Origin: Pictodentalium vernedei
Lineage: Eukaryota > Mollusca > Scaphopoda > Dentaliida > Dentaliidae
Length of the DNA stretch: 64,000 bases
Direction of reading: 5' to 3'
Assembly (NCBI GenBank): GCA_031216915.1
Contig: CM062297.1
Span: 829,028,786 to 829,092,785, forward strand
Below, piece by piece: positions 44,666-55,690 of the stretch (position 1 is the first letter of the stretch; the number at the start of each line of letters is the position of its first letter). Both the position numbers and the translations under genes were made by a program. The notes beneath the pieces are model-generated. The model was given only the letters and a program-made list of their open reading frames with translations, was not told where the DNA came from and ran no database searches.

Positions 44666-45129
44666 GAGTGCAATCCAAAGGTTCCAATCACGGTGAAACC
44701 GTGGGGGACTAAAAATGGTGACCATTTGTATCTATGGGAGTGTTCAACGTAGGATTAAATTACTGCTGATCAATTTACCATTTGCTGTTTTTTGTGTCGC
44801 CCCTATGGTTGAAAGTCACTAATGTTGCTTTCTCACAAAACAAATTATTCAAATTGTCTGAAAGGGTTAAAGCGGATTGTTCAAAGAATGTACCGCAAAC
44901 TACTGTATCCAGTAACGGAAATGGGTTTGTAAACAACCAAATGTAAACGTTTGCGAATCTATCCACGTATTTTTCTGATTTGTGTTCTCATGAATTATAA
45001 CAAATGAATTAGATCATTTTAAGGACAATGCATGCAGGTGCAGTGGGAAGGGATGGTAAACTGAAAATGTAAATTTCTGCTTTGAACTTTACGTCATAAA
45101 ATTTGTTTAGCTCGGTCTTTTTCCGCCAA

Positions 45130-45184
45130 TAAAAATGTTGGTATTCCTTCAAAGACGAACGGGAAGTCTGACTGACTTACCGAA

Positions 45185-45239
<55 letters not shown>

Positions 45240-45339
45240 ATTTTCTTTTTACTGTTAATACATATCCTTCTGGTTTGATATTTTAAAAATGTTGATATTT
45301 CTTCAAAGACGAGGAAGAGACTAACTAACTAACTAACTG

Positions 45340-45428
<89 letters not shown>
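45130..45428 (+). repeat. Duplicated module with (AAAT)n and (AACT)n
   Basis: A short module, aaaaatgttg(g/a)tattt/c cttcaaagacga, occurs twice (about 45134 and 45286). The first is followed by (aaat)n at 45183-45241, the second by about 26 copies of aact at 45325-45428. Confidence 0.9.
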
Positions 45429-46005
45429 ATGAATATTTTTTCTTTATATTGTTACGTATCCTGAAAGATAAAAATACGCCAACAAGAAACACACAAACAA
45501 ATATTACTTTAACCTTTTGAATCCGAGCGGACGCTTTTGCGTCAGGGAACATGATACGTCATAATTTTATTAAATAAGATGGATTCTAAGTGCATGTGTC
45601 TGGTAGACCAATCAATATTTTCAACGTGCAGCCTCAAGGCTGCACGCTGAAAATATTAATTGGTCTACTCCTAAATAACGGACACGGACTCTTTCAGTTG
45701 CTGTCATTGAACTGATATGGCAGTTACCACCAGGGTTCAAATGTTTTAAACTGTATTACATTATAAATTGGAATGGCGTCTTCTTTAATTCTTATTGTAT
45801 ATTAAGATCTTCAAAACAAAATATGTTCTTAAAAAGAAAGTTTTCATCGCATTTTCCGACCCCTCCCCCCACCCTCAACTCCAGTGACTTGGATCTCACT
45901 TTAAACAACAATGACGTATAAAAAAGAAAAAAAAAAGAAAAATAAAAAGATAAAAAAACAATTAAAAAAAAAAATTTAAAAAGTGAAAAAATGAAAATAA
46001 ACATT
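45429..46005. other. Unassigned interval with A-rich tract
   Basis: It contains the hairpin at 45601-45670 and a poly-A/gaaaa region at 45917-45990. No gene recognised. Confidence 0.4.
45601..45670. repeat. 70 bp hairpin
   Basis: gtagaccaatcaatattttc and aacgtgcagcct pair with aggctgcacgct and gaaaatattaattggtctac, almost perfectly, around aa. Confidence 0.8.
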
Positions 46006-46016
46006 GTGTATTCGAT

Positions 46017-46262
46017 TTATTTATTTTTTTTATTTATTGGTGTTTAAGGTCACATAATTATGCACAATGGCTAACCATGACCGTGACAGTTTTACGAGTG
46101 GAGGAAGCCGGAGTACTCGGAGAGAACCACCGAGCAACGGCGAGCAACTGTCAGCTCCCCAACATACTAACTCCACACAAGCAGGGTTAGCATTGGTCGA
46201 AGACAACTGCACCATCGACGTACGTGCAGTACGCCGTAGTACACAACGCAACCGTGCCCCCA
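46017..46262 (-). mobile_element. SINE, 5'-truncated, with 11 bp target duplication
   Basis: Reverse copy with the caccaataaata tail (complement at about 46017-46046), common body (gccggagtactcggagagaa as complement) and truncation at gtgcccccagtg. The exact repeat gtgtattcgat flanks it at 46006-46016 and 46263-46273. The head is absent. Confidence 0.9.
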
Positions 46263-46273
46263 GTGTATTCGAT

Positions 46274-46858
46274 AGCCATACTTAAATATTATGGAGACAA
46301 ACTCACGAAATTAGAGCACAGTACAGAAAAAACACCTCATGACCATTTTTATTGTTTAATTTTCTCCCAAAATATAAACTCGTGATCTTTTACCAGACAG
46401 AGCGTTGCAGGCTATTTTTTATATTGTGCCATGGGCAGTGATTTGGAAAATAATAAATAACTCAAATCTTTGCGGAAGAAATATTTTTGATGGCAGATTC
46501 AGATTTTTGTAAACAGAGGAAAGGCCGAAGCTTGCGTATCCTCGAAGGCAGATGCATGAAGACGAATTTTTTTAAAAAATATATCTGCTCTGAATATGAA
46601 TAATAATAAAAACTCTGAAAAATAATAAAACGTCACAGAGTGTTTTTCTATTAAACAGTAATTGTGTTTCTTTTTTGCGGAGTTTGGGTTCGACAAGACG
46701 ATCCTGTATAAACTACACCACTGCCCAATACGCACAAAATCTTTATTCACAAAATCCAAGTGGCGTCGCTAGAATGACCGATTGGGACTGGAGGGGGTGG
46801 GGGAGTGTGGAGGGGTGGTGAACCAGGTTTGTCCTAACTGTGATGGATCAGTCCTGAC
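46274..46858. other. Unassigned interval
   Basis: No recognised gene or repeat family. Confidence 0.35.
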
Positions 46859-46950
46859 TGATAATCTATTCCAACTGCATTATCAAGGCATGCCTTTGTT
46901 GAAGGCGTGCCTTGATGATGTAGTTGGAATATTAGTCGGTCAAGATTATC
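46859..46950. repeat. 92 bp hairpin
   Basis: gataatctattccaactgca, ttatcaaggcatgcctt pair with aaggcgtgccttgatgatg, tagttggaatatt and further out agattatc. Confidence 0.75.
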
Positions 46951-46974
46951 GTCTGCAAACTCAATACTTTTGGG

Positions 46975-47109
46975 CAGGGCAGGGAGGAGTTAAAGGTTAA
47001 ATAATTCTGCGTTAACGAGTTAAATGACGTTATATGTTAAAATGAACAAAATTTTAATAACTTCGGCCATTTTTATTACGTACAGTTCGTCTCTTGAGTT
47101 TCAATGTGA
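46975..47109 (+). mobile_element. 684 bp hAT-like MITE family, 5' fragment
   Basis: It starts cagggcagggaggagttaa and keeps aataattctgcgttaacgag, gtaaaatgaac-type sequence and ttcgtctcttgagtttcaa. It breaks off inside the left arm of the 66 bp hairpin, consistent with loss by hairpin excision or recombination. Confidence 0.75.
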
Positions 47110-47212
47110 GGCATCCTTGGCACATCACACATATTACGCCGAGTACTATCAATCATCAAAATGTAATCAAATATCTTTAAAACCCTGGACGGGTTCAGGT
47201 TTCATAATGCAA

Positions 47213-47215
47213 TGA

Positions 47216-47266
<51 letters not shown>

Positions 47267-47290
47267 TATAATAAAAAAATTAATAATAAC

Positions 47291-47342
<52 letters not shown>

Positions 47343-47385
47343 TAAAAATAATAGTAATACTAATAATATTAATAATAATAATAAT

Positions 47386-47452
<67 letters not shown>

Positions 47453-47499
47453 TAATAATAATAATAATAATATTAATAATAATAATAATAATAATAATA

Positions 47500-47568
<69 letters not shown>

Positions 47569-47570
47569 AT
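47213..47570. repeat. Very long AAT microsatellite ending in ATT
   Basis: About 285 bp of imperfect (AAT)n with occasional tattaat interruptions is followed by about 65 bp of (ATT)n. The two strands are complementary, so the end of the tract can fold into a hairpin. Assembly length should be treated as uncertain. Confidence 0.95.
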
Positions 47571-47767
47571 AAGATATTAATAATGTTTAAAAACGTCCAT
47601 GGATAATATTTTTATCACCAAAAGTGTGTGCGTGTAGGTAGGGGTGGGGGCGAGATATATGTTCTGAAAAGTGGGGTGGCCCCTCCCCAGCTTCCACCAC
47701 CACTGCTTACTTACAACCAATATATGTTCCGGTGTTAGTTTTTTTGCGATGAGTTATTTGAAACTGA

Positions 47768-48120
47768 GGGGGCGCGGTGGCTCAGTTGGCAGAGGTGCAG
47801 GCTGCATGCCGAGAGGTCATCGGTTCGAATACCACCTGCGGCAACCGCGTTGTGTCCTTGGGCAAGACACTTCACCCCCAATGTCCACGTGGGGGCACGG
47901 TGGCGTTGTGTACTAAGGCGTACTGCAAGTCGATGGTGCACCTGTCTTCAACCAATGTTAACCCTGCTTGTGTGGGGTCAGTATGTTGGGGAACTGACAG
48001 TTGCTCGCCGTTGCTCGGTGGTTCTCTCCAGGTACTCCGGCTTCCTCCACCCATAAACCCGTCGCGGTAATGATTAGCCATTATGCAGAAATATTTGACC
48101 TTAAAAACACCAATAAATAA
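47768..48120 (+). mobile_element. tRNA-headed SINE, full length, 12 bp target duplication
   Basis: This is the best-preserved copy. The head ggggcgcggtggctcagttg contains the A box, and ggttcgaataccacc is the B box. The body has gttgtgtccttgggcaagac, gtggcgttgtgtactaagg, cgatggtgcacctgtcttc, ttgctcgccgttgctcggtg and a 3' end cttaaaaacaccaataaata. The exact repeat atttgaaactga flanks it at 47756-47767 and 48121-48132. Both Pol III boxes look serviceable, so transcription is possible. Movement would need a partner LINE with a matching 3' end, which is not present here. Confidence 0.95.
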
Positions 48121-48132
48121 ATTTGAAACTGA

Positions 48133-48890
48133 TAGATTTGAGAGGTTCTGATTACTACATCCTACAGTTAAAACTAGAAGTCGTGTCATGAAATGCGCAC
48201 AAATAGCACGTCGATCTGCGTGTTAATCTACGTGTTATCGTGTTATGACCATAGTAAAGCTATCAAATTCTGTACATATGGCCTGTGCACAAGCAATGTT
48301 TCAGACAATGGACCTCAGGGTAACCCGGAGGTCCATTGACAGAAACATTGCCTGCGTTTGATATGAGTAACCAGGAGAACCTCTCGTGCTTTGGATGCCA
48401 TTCGATATGGCAATTCCGCAATTCCTACGCGCAAGTAAGCCTAGATAATCTCACAGTTCGTGACAGGACTTTTAGGTTTTAACTGTAAGCGCAGATTCTT
48501 ATGAAAAGCTAGGCTTTCACCAAAGAGACTACTGGGGGACATCCCACTTATCACATCATAAAATTTGCAGAAACGTCTGTACGTATGCATGTGATCCAGA
48601 ATCGAGTTCATTCCCCACCCGCTGATGATAATAACAACTCTTTGCTCTATGAATTTTATTGCAGAGTAAAGGGAAAACAGAAATCTTTGTTGAAGGGTGC
48701 GGTTTTGGCGCGCTAAATAATAAATAGCAAGTCTATGTGCCCATTCCTAAAAATTCTACTTCGCGTGTTTCCCCACAGACAAAAGTGGAACGATCGCAAA
48801 ATTAAGAAACACGACAAGGCACCAGATCAAGACTTCATTCTCGATGACGTAAAAAGAAGCGAGATGTCATCTAAGAAACCTCATAGCATT
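48133..48890. other. Mostly unassigned; core of TA-flanked MITE at 48275-48365
   Basis: The hairpin acaagcaatgtttcagacaa, tggacctc and gaggtccattgacagaaaca matches the core of the 257 bp MITE, but its cagtacgtgg ends are not found. Nothing else was recognised. Confidence 0.55.
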
Positions 48891-48894
48891 TTAA

Positions 48895-49116
48895 CCCCTT
48901 AACTAACACGAAATGCAGACGACACGTGTAAAGAAAATTCTTGAATAACTAATTTTTTTCATTTTTGCATCAAAAACATAGTTTATGACGAGGTCGTTCC
49001 AACGACGGGTCATAAGCTACGTTTTTGAGACAAAAAATGAAAAAGAATAATGAAACTTGAATGGTAATTTTTGCGAATTACGCTGGTCGGTTTTAGCAGT
49101 TACGTTAGGTGAAGGG
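48895..49116. mobile_element. piggyBac-like TTAA MITE, intact ends
   Basis: TTAA lies on both sides (48891-48894 and 49117-49120). The ends are ccccttaactaacacg and cgttaggtgaaggg. The core hairpin is shortened (tagtttatgacgaggtcgtt, ccaacgacgggtcataagct), and the block cagacgacacgtgtaa is present. Confidence 0.85.
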
Positions 49117-49154
49117 TTAATCATTCAATTGAAAAACGACTTGTTCCAGAGGAT

Positions 49155-49205
49155 GGAGATATGACCCTGGCCGTTGAAAGTGTCGTTAAATCCCCAGAAA
49201 CAAAC
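49155..49205 (+). mobile_element. SINE 3' end fragment
   Basis: gaccctggccgttgaaagtg then tcgttaaatccccagaaaca is the 3' end of the ccccaataaata-tail SINE subfamily. Confidence 0.6.
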
Positions 49206-49244
49206 AAAAATTCACTGAAATTAATCGACTCATTGCTAGACATA

Positions 49245-49501
49245 CAGTACGTGGAGAGTGGATTGTAACTAAATCACCCGCGGAGTGGAGTTATCACACA
49301 AGCTATAACTTTCAAATTTTGTTCATATCGACAAAAAACACAAGCAATGTTTCAGCCATTAGACCACCGGGTTTAACCCGGAGGTCCAATTGCTGAAACT
49401 TTGCTTGTGCTGGTTATGCTTTGCAACAAATTTGCAATTATTGCTTAGGTGGAATCTCCACTCTGTGGGTAATTTAGTGATAATACACTCTCCACGTACT
49501 G
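49245..49501 (-). mobile_element. 257 bp TA-flanked MITE, copy 2
   Basis: Same ends (cagtacgtggagagtg/cactctccacgtactg) and same length as 37592-37848, in the opposite orientation, flanked by TA at 49243-49244 and 49502-49503. The central hairpin is ccaccgggtttaacccggag. Its right TA is shared with the Tc1-like element that follows. Confidence 0.9.
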
Positions 49502-49503
49502 TA

Positions 49504-51035
49504 CACTGTTCCAAAAAAGTAGGGGATATCCAAACTGATGTTGATATTTTCGGAAAATGGTATTGGATACGCGTGATTGGACACATCAATATGTTACCAA
49601 GTTTAGTGTGGGTCATGAATGTCACCGGCCCACGAAAACGTCGTGCTGGTTTTTCGCACGATCGCCGCGTTAATGTCTGTGGGGTACGTTTTGAAATGTT
49701 CCTTTGCACTTCACTTGCTTTCTCGGATGTCTCATCGTTCTTTTCTTGGTATATACTCCTTCAGCAATAGTTTCTGGCCGAAACGTAACTTTTGAGGTAT
49801 ACGAAGACTGACACGTGACGAACGTTTACATGATGCCGTTCGCATGTTGGAAGCTGGCAACAAACAGACTGCAGTTGCTCAAATGCTCAACGATACTCAA
49901 TCGGTGATTAGCAGGTTGTGGTCACACTACCGTCAGACAGGCAATGTTGATGACAGATGTCGGACTGGTCGTCCAAGGGCGACAACTGCTAACCAGGATC
50001 GTTTCATCCGAACCACAGCATTACGTAACTGCCACTAAAGTGCCTCAGAAATTGGACAGCAGCTGCACCGAGCGACAGATGTGCGAGTCAGTTAGTCAGA
50101 GAATCCGAAATCGCCTTCACAGCTGGAATTTGTACGCTCGACGGCCTCGACTAATTCCACTTTTGACTGAACGTCACATCACAGCAAGGCGTAATTGGTG
50201 TGGAGCACGACAGTGCTGGGACAATCCTCGATGGAGCAACGTCATGTTTTTCGATGAATCGAGGTTCACTCTCGACTTCCACGACAGGCGAAACAGAGTG
50301 TGGCGGCGGCGGAACGAACGATACCATGACGTAACTGTTAGGCAGCACGATCGTTTTGGTTGTGGATCGGTTATGGTGTAGGAAGGCATAACCATGACAA
50401 GCAGAACAGCATTACATGCCATCCAAGGGCGTGCCACAGGGCAGTACTACCGTGACAACATGTTAGCAGCTCATGGGGTGCCATTTGCGCGACTTCACGG
50501 CCGTCGATTCATTTTCCAAGAAGGCAATGCAAGAGCACACATGGCCCATGTCGCTACAGAGTTCCCCCAGGAGCAGAACATCAATACACTGCCTTGGCCA
50601 GCACTAAGTCCAGACCTTTCACCAATCGAGCACGTTTGGGATGTGCGTGGCAGACGCCCACGACAACGCCAACAGCCCCTACCGGTTTCCAAGAACTCGC
50701 CGCTGCTCTGCAGGAAGAATGGAATAACATCAGTCAAGCTGATATTGGACGTTTGGTGAGGAGTATGCCACGTCGGATACGCGCTTGTCTCGAGAACTGA
50801 GGAGGATTTACAGTGAATTGAGGTCTCGGACTGAATGTGGTAAATTCTCTGACTGACCGTCCATGTCTTCTACAGCTCCGTGCGTGGAATGTGTGCTTGT
50901 CAGACACCCAACTATCGCTGAACTCATTCACCAGATGTCACAGTGCAATGCCTCAACTGTCATTTTGATGAAAATATAGACATATTTCTTCATATATCTC
51001 ACTTTTTTCAAATATCCCCTACTATTTTGGAATAG
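49504..51035 (+). mobile_element. Tc1-like transposon, 1.5 kb, inactive
   Basis: The outer ends cactgttccaaaaaagtagg and (reversed) ctattccaaaatagtagggg form an imperfect inverted repeat. TA lies at 49502-49503 and 51036-51037. Length and the single broken transposase gene fit a Tc1/mariner-superfamily element. Its ends differ from those of the adjoining 257 bp MITE, so this element is not that MITE's direct parent. Confidence 0.85.
49801..50800 (+). pseudogene. Tc1-like transposase, broken
   Basis: Cut-and-paste transposase of the DD34E type, recognised by segment order. The N-terminal helix-turn-helix region reads RLTRDERLHDAVRMLEAGNK, then VISRLWSHYRQTGNV and GRPRATT. IRNRLHSWNLYARRP and VMFFDESRF (first Asp, GAT near 50253) follow, then RVWRR..ERY, HDRFGCGSVMV, FQEGNARAH and SPDLSPIEHVW (Glu near 50628). 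The C-terminal part is ELAAALQEEWNNI to RACLEN, stop at 50800. Defects: frameshifts near 50030 and 50690, a TAG at 50379 where the family has Trp (VMVWGG), and Gly instead of the second catalytic Asp (QEGN for QDN). It cannot be active. The start is uncertain and probably lies shortly upstream of the methionine at 49844. Confidence 0.9.
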
Positions 51036-51037
51036 TA

Positions 51038-51919
51038 TATATTCAGTAAGGACCTAATCTCTCAAAATTGACAGATGTCAGTTATTTCTTTGCTTGAATT
51101 CCGAAAATTATCGAATAGTATCGATTGTGGAATATTCCAAATGCACTTGACAACAAACCGAATCTATAGGGTGGATACAGTAACCAGAATGTACGCTGAC
51201 ATTCACAGCAACACTGGCGGTTGGCTTTGGAAATAGTAGTCGAAATTATAAACCATTTATTGAAGAAAGCAAAATACTTGGTTCTGGTAACAAGTACGTA
51301 CTTGCTAAAAAATTGGAAATATTTTAGATTGGAGGGGGAAGGGGAGTGCACGGAGGGCCCATCTCGGCTGAGTCCACCCTCGCGATAACACCATCGACGA
51401 TCTGATTGGAAGCAATGCTATAGGTAAGAGGAGCAAACCCTGTCGAAGTCTCATGTCGGATAGAACTAGATGTGTACAGAATGCTATGATGGACAAAGAC
51501 GTTTCATTTGCAATTAATCGCAGCTTTTAACACAATAATAGAGCATTCATGGAACTGAACAAGTTCGGCTGTTTAAAGGAAATAGACTCCCAAGTGATCG
51601 AAATAAATAATTTATCCAGGTTATCCTCCCTACAAGGGAAGATAAGATACGAATCTCTGTTTAGCCCCTCGGGTATATAAAGAAACATCAGTGTCACTAC
51701 CTGTACAACATTGTACATAAAAATGTGATGACTTAATTGCTCTGCCTGTCACATAATTCACGCGTTATCCTTGTCGTTAGACCAGAGATTAGCGCACGAT
51801 TATATGTGCTGCAGCGGTGTAATTTGGCTGTTGAATAATTACAAAATATTATCTTTTTTGTATCTTACAATTAGCCAATGTCCTCACTTTCTGGAAAGAC
51901 AACTTTGAAAGAGACTATA
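51038..51919. other. Unassigned interval
   Basis: No recognised gene or repeat family. Confidence 0.35.
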
Positions 51920-51921
51920 TA

Positions 51922-52166
51922 CAGTATGGCCGCCGTGGACTGGTCCCTTTCCACGGGTGGGCAATATTTCCACGAAAGCAATAATATTAGATTCCAAACA
52001 ACAATTATAGGAATAATCATCAAAAATTTAATTAATGAAGCACCGGGTACAACCCGGTGCTTCATTAATTAAAATTTTGCTGATGATGATTTTATCACCT
52101 GGTAAACGCACGCCTGAACACCACTGCTTATGCGTGGATTACCAACAGTCCACGGCGACTGTACTG
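51922..52166. mobile_element. 245 bp TA-flanked MITE of a second family
   Basis: TA lies on both sides (51920-51921 and 52167-52168). The ends cagtatggccgccgtggact and agtccacggcgactgtactg form an imperfect inverted repeat. The centre (52018-52087) is a near-perfect hairpin around gaagcaccgggtacaacccg. CAGTA ends and TA targets suggest Tc1/mariner-type mobilisation, as for the 257 bp family. Confidence 0.8.
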
Positions 52167-52413
52167 TAACTGGGAATTACATTTCATAGGAGCTGTCATT
52201 TACAACATACTCGATTACGACCTAAGATTCTCCAAATAAGAAATGTATTGAACCCTAATGGTATCATCATGTCAGTTCAATGGCATCAGATGGAAGTGTC
52301 CATATTCATTGTTTGGGACTGGGTTATAATTAATATAATAAATGACTACTTCAAACGTGCAACTTTGGGGCTGCAGGTTGAAATATTGTCTGGCCTACCA
52401 TTAGGACCGTGGA

Positions 52414-52562
52414 AAGTACCGAAATTCGATTTGATTCGAAATCGCCTTGATGATTCGAATCGATTCGAGTTCAAAAATTTTTTAATCATCGAGATGTTCC
52501 GAAATCCTAACAAGTGTTTACTCCTGAACTCTCCTATCATTAGGTCTCCTGAACAGAGTACA
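52414..52562. repeat. Fragment of the gaatcgaatc-rich element
   Basis: gaaattcgatttgattcg and gattcgaatcgattcgag, then gaaatcctaacaagtgttta and ctcctatcattaggtctcct, match the inverse of 25976-26100. Confidence 0.65.
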
Positions 52563-52670
52563 TAAAGGTTCTGCTTCCAGGCCTGCTTTGATTCCGTTCC
52601 TCGAATATTCCGCTTTTTTGATTGACGTGCCCAAACAAATGAGGCGCAGTTGAATACAATACTTACTTAC

Positions 52671-53045
52671 TCTCTTAGTCCTCGTGCTGGGGTGCACACA
52701 AGGCCATCACCAAGCACGCCAATGCTGTCTCTCTACTGACAATCTCTGAACTTGGCCCCAGGACCATCCGAGCTCTTTCATCTCCTTCTGTTCTGCTCTT
52801 CGCCAAGTCTCGTTCGGCCTGTCTCTCTTCCGCCTGCCTGCTGGGGTTCACCTCATGGCAACTCTTTGGACTGCGTTTTGGCCCATTATGTTGATGTGTC
52901 CAATCCAACGTCATCGCCTTCACTTGATTTCATTGGTGAGTGGGTTGGTGTTTGCTCTCTGATAGAGTTCTTCATTCGTGATGGTGGTTTGCCAGAATCA
53001 TCGGGATGTTCCTCAAAATCTACCATAACCGGTTCAGTTATATTA
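52671..53045 (-). pseudogene. LINE reverse transcriptase C-terminal tail
   Basis: Read on the minus strand with frame changes and stops, the order is FW..TITNEELYQRANT (near 52950-53000), then RWIGHI, RVAMR, GRRKRGRP.ETWRR, EMKELGWSWGQVQRL and finally ALCAPQHED with a stop near 52680. This is the well-known C-terminal end of many animal APE-type LINE proteins, downstream of the polymerase domain. Only this end survives, typical of 5'-truncated LINE insertions, and the frame is broken. It is a different element from the LINE at 56.3-58.6 kb. Confidence 0.75.
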
Positions 53046-53207
53046 CTATAGAGTGGCGTTTGAAAAAGGATAGTTTCTCTAGTTTTGGGACCATTCCTTG
53101 TAAAACTTTATTGGAAATATTGCTAATGAATAAAGTTAGAGGCTGGAAGAATAAATGGAGGGAAATTAGAAATAGAGTTATCTTTATCATCAGCGCTGTA
53201 GCCACGT

Positions 53208-53260
53208 GTGTGTGTGTGAATGTGTATGTGTGTGTGGGGGGGGGGGGAGGGGGGAGGGAT
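53208..53260 (+). repeat. TG microsatellite and G-run
   Basis: (TG)n with interruptions is followed by about 11 G and further G-rich sequence (gaggggggaggg). Confidence 0.85.
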
Positions 53261-53465
53261 CACCGCCCCCACTTTTCTAGAAAGTGTCAACGTTAGGCCC
53301 CACAAAGTAAATCTTCTGCTTCTCAGTCCATTTTGTTTGTAAAATTGTATGTGAGGAGCGGTTTTTTATTTTATGTCTGTTCTTTGCAATCAAAAGTTCA
53401 TTATCTTGGTTTGCTTGGTGTTTTAGGCCTCATAATCTATAGAATAGCATGGGTGGTGGTGTATT

Positions 53466-53541
53466 TCGTCCCTTGAGTGCAAGAAGGCTTTGCAATGCTA
53501 AAGCATTGCAAAGCCTTGATGCACTCACGGGACAAATTTAT
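53466..53541. repeat. 76 bp hairpin
   Basis: gtcccttgagtgcaagaagg, ctttgcaatgct pair with agcattgcaaag, ccttgatgcactcacgggac. The core gcaatgct..agcattgc is shared with 59765-59820. Confidence 0.8.
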
Positions 53542-54077
53542 CAATGTTTTTAACTTGGGTAAAATATCAGACATAAACCATTTAATTTTTATTTTTTTAG
53601 TTTGCACTGGTTATAAAAAGAGAGCATGCAGCAGCCAAAATGATCATGCCGGGACACTGAGAAAGAGATTTTTAACCTTTTTAGACCTTATATAATTTAA
53701 TTTTCTTTCATAGCACCTGATTTGCTTTGATTTTTCAAAGTGAGTTTTTTTTATAACTCGATGAATAATTTTCCTATTGTATGAATGTTTTTTTTTGCGT
53801 TGTCCCGCCCATTTGTCAAATAAAAATTGTGAGCGTGTCCAACGGTGCATATAAACTGTAATTGTTTGGAGCTGGTATGTTAGTTAGTATTCACGTGGAT
53901 TGTTCATACTTGTGCTTTCTTTTGAGCATCCAAGACCGTCTGAATTAGCCTATGTTGCAAATAATAAAACTGTCATTTGTACAAAAGTGGCGGGGACTGC
54001 AATGACATAAATGACAGATACCTCCGCAGCGTAAAGGTACATTATAATACAACAAAACACTCTGAATTAAATTATAA
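53542..54077. other. Unassigned interval
   Basis: No recognised gene or repeat family. Confidence 0.35.
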
Positions 54078-54225
54078 CAATTGAAATGAATTGTCTGTCC
54101 TTTTATCGGAGTATGAATGTGGGATGGGCATGTTAAGTTTTGAACGAGGTGATACGCACTTTAAACTGAACACGCCCACCGGTCGTCCATACCTCAATAA
54201 AGCGACAAATAATTCATTTCAATTC
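54078..54225. repeat. Hairpin related to the ends of the 3.9 kb element
   Basis: caattgaaatgaattg, tatcggagtatgaatgtggg and gggca pair with gccca, tccatacctcaataaag and caaataattcatttcaattc. The pattern ttattggagtatgaacg ... ccatactccaataaag is that of the terminal hairpin at 14309-14446. Confidence 0.6.
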
Positions 54226-54966
54226 TTATAATATACATTCGTACCTGAAATTCCATAACCTGCGTCACGCACTCTCACCCAGATAATTCTTAGGTCATTT
54301 TTTTTGTAGGTATACCTCCGCTTTCTGAGTAATTGAGACTTCAGAAATAACTCAGGGTGATCCAGTTGGCATTATCCCCCTTCCTCTGCGATAGACCATG
54401 GAGTTTCATCTTTGGGGGAACACGTTCTTAATCCAGTACGAGGTGAAGTAAAGCGCCAGCTCTTCCCCCCCCCCCCTCTTCGATTGTCCTTGTTATTTCC
54501 ATTTCACTGTTATCTAACCACACCGTACTGTGATATTCTGAATGTCTACTTGGTTAATACAAGGTATTTGATCGTCTATACCATCTCGGAATCCTCAGAC
54601 GGCTACGCGCACCGAAGTATCTGCGTCCAAGCAGCAAACTTAGTGAACCAACCTTCATACAACTAAACTGTTTGGAAAGACCTGGGTAAGAAATAACATG
54701 AATTTTCAGCAATATTGAATGTATGTAGGCCTACCATCGCGAAATCCACTTCTGGGACTGAGCACCCATCAATGTGTCAGCGGCCAGCTAGGTAGTGACA
54801 CAATCGGCAAAAAACCTTTCACACATCTGAAAGTGTTGAAACACCTTGAATGGAAATAACGTGAAGTTTTAATATATTTTAAAGGTCTCTAGGTTTACTT
54901 TGTATTTGACTTGGATTTCTCTCTAACCAGGCCCCAAGGAAGTGGTGGTGCCGAGGCAGGTTTTAT
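54226..54966. other. Unassigned interval
   Basis: A C-run lies near 54466-54476. No gene or repeat family recognised. Confidence 0.35.
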
Positions 54967-55114
54967 AAGTTATCTCCGTCAACATGTGTGGAATATGGAG
55001 ATTTAATACCTGGATGTCGGTTTTTAAACACCGAGCCGCAGGCGAGGTTTTTAAATGAGACATCCAGGTATTAAATATCGATATACCATACATGTTGGCG
55101 GAGATAACGTTTTT
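54967..55114. repeat. 148 bp hairpin
   Basis: gttatctccgtcaacatgtg, atatggagatttaatacctg and gatgtcggtttttaaa pair with tttaaatgagacatc, caggtattaaatatcgat and catgttggcggagataac around cgagccgcaggcg. Confidence 0.8.
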
Positions 55115-55302
55115 TGTCCCGTTTGAAACACAATATAAACATAGTGGAAATAAATTTGTGGACACATTTCTCAGCTCCACAATCACTTGGACCAAATTCA
55201 TGATAATTAATTTGTTTTTATAATCGCAGAAGACAACAGATAGAGTTACATCCCTTGGGTCGTTAAGGAAACGAGTAAACAGTATTTTGTTGACATATCG
55301 TC

Positions 55303-55372
55303 ACCTGAGTTCCAGTGTGTTCTATGTGCCTACTGGCACATAGAACACATTGGTACTCAGGGGACGAATTAT
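55303..55372. repeat. Stand-alone copy of the 66 bp hairpin module
   Basis: tcacctgagttccagtgtgt, tctatgtgcc and actggcacatagaacacatt then ggtactcaggggacga. The surrounding sequence matches neither the composite element nor the hAT-like MITE, so the hairpin can occur by itself. Confidence 0.8.
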
Positions 55373-55658
55373 TTGCTCTTATTTTATTTTTATGACTGAT
55401 TTGTCGGAAATCTGATGATATTTGTGACTATTTTCAGGTTTTTGGTTCGATTTTTATGTCGAGGCGAGCAAACGCGGAAAGCTTTCTTTTAAACCATATA
55501 CCCCAATTTTTCGCGAGCTCTGTTTCCCTGGATGTTTCACGCTCTCATATACCTTAGATGTTGGGTGCATCCTTTGCCATGGCTATTTGTCTCGGGCATT
55601 CTGACCAATCAAAAGACCGAATTTATCGGGATATAGGGACAAAAGAATATAAGCATTA

Positions 55659-55690
<32 letters not shown>

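Noticed and set aside
44401..44691. Cys-rich secreted peptide on the minus strand
   Set aside because: The Cys-Leu-Ser-Val repeats are a translation of the ACAG microsatellite.
47768..47845. tRNA gene
   Set aside because: A and B boxes are present, but the cloverleaf is not kept and the sequence continues into a SINE body with target duplications.
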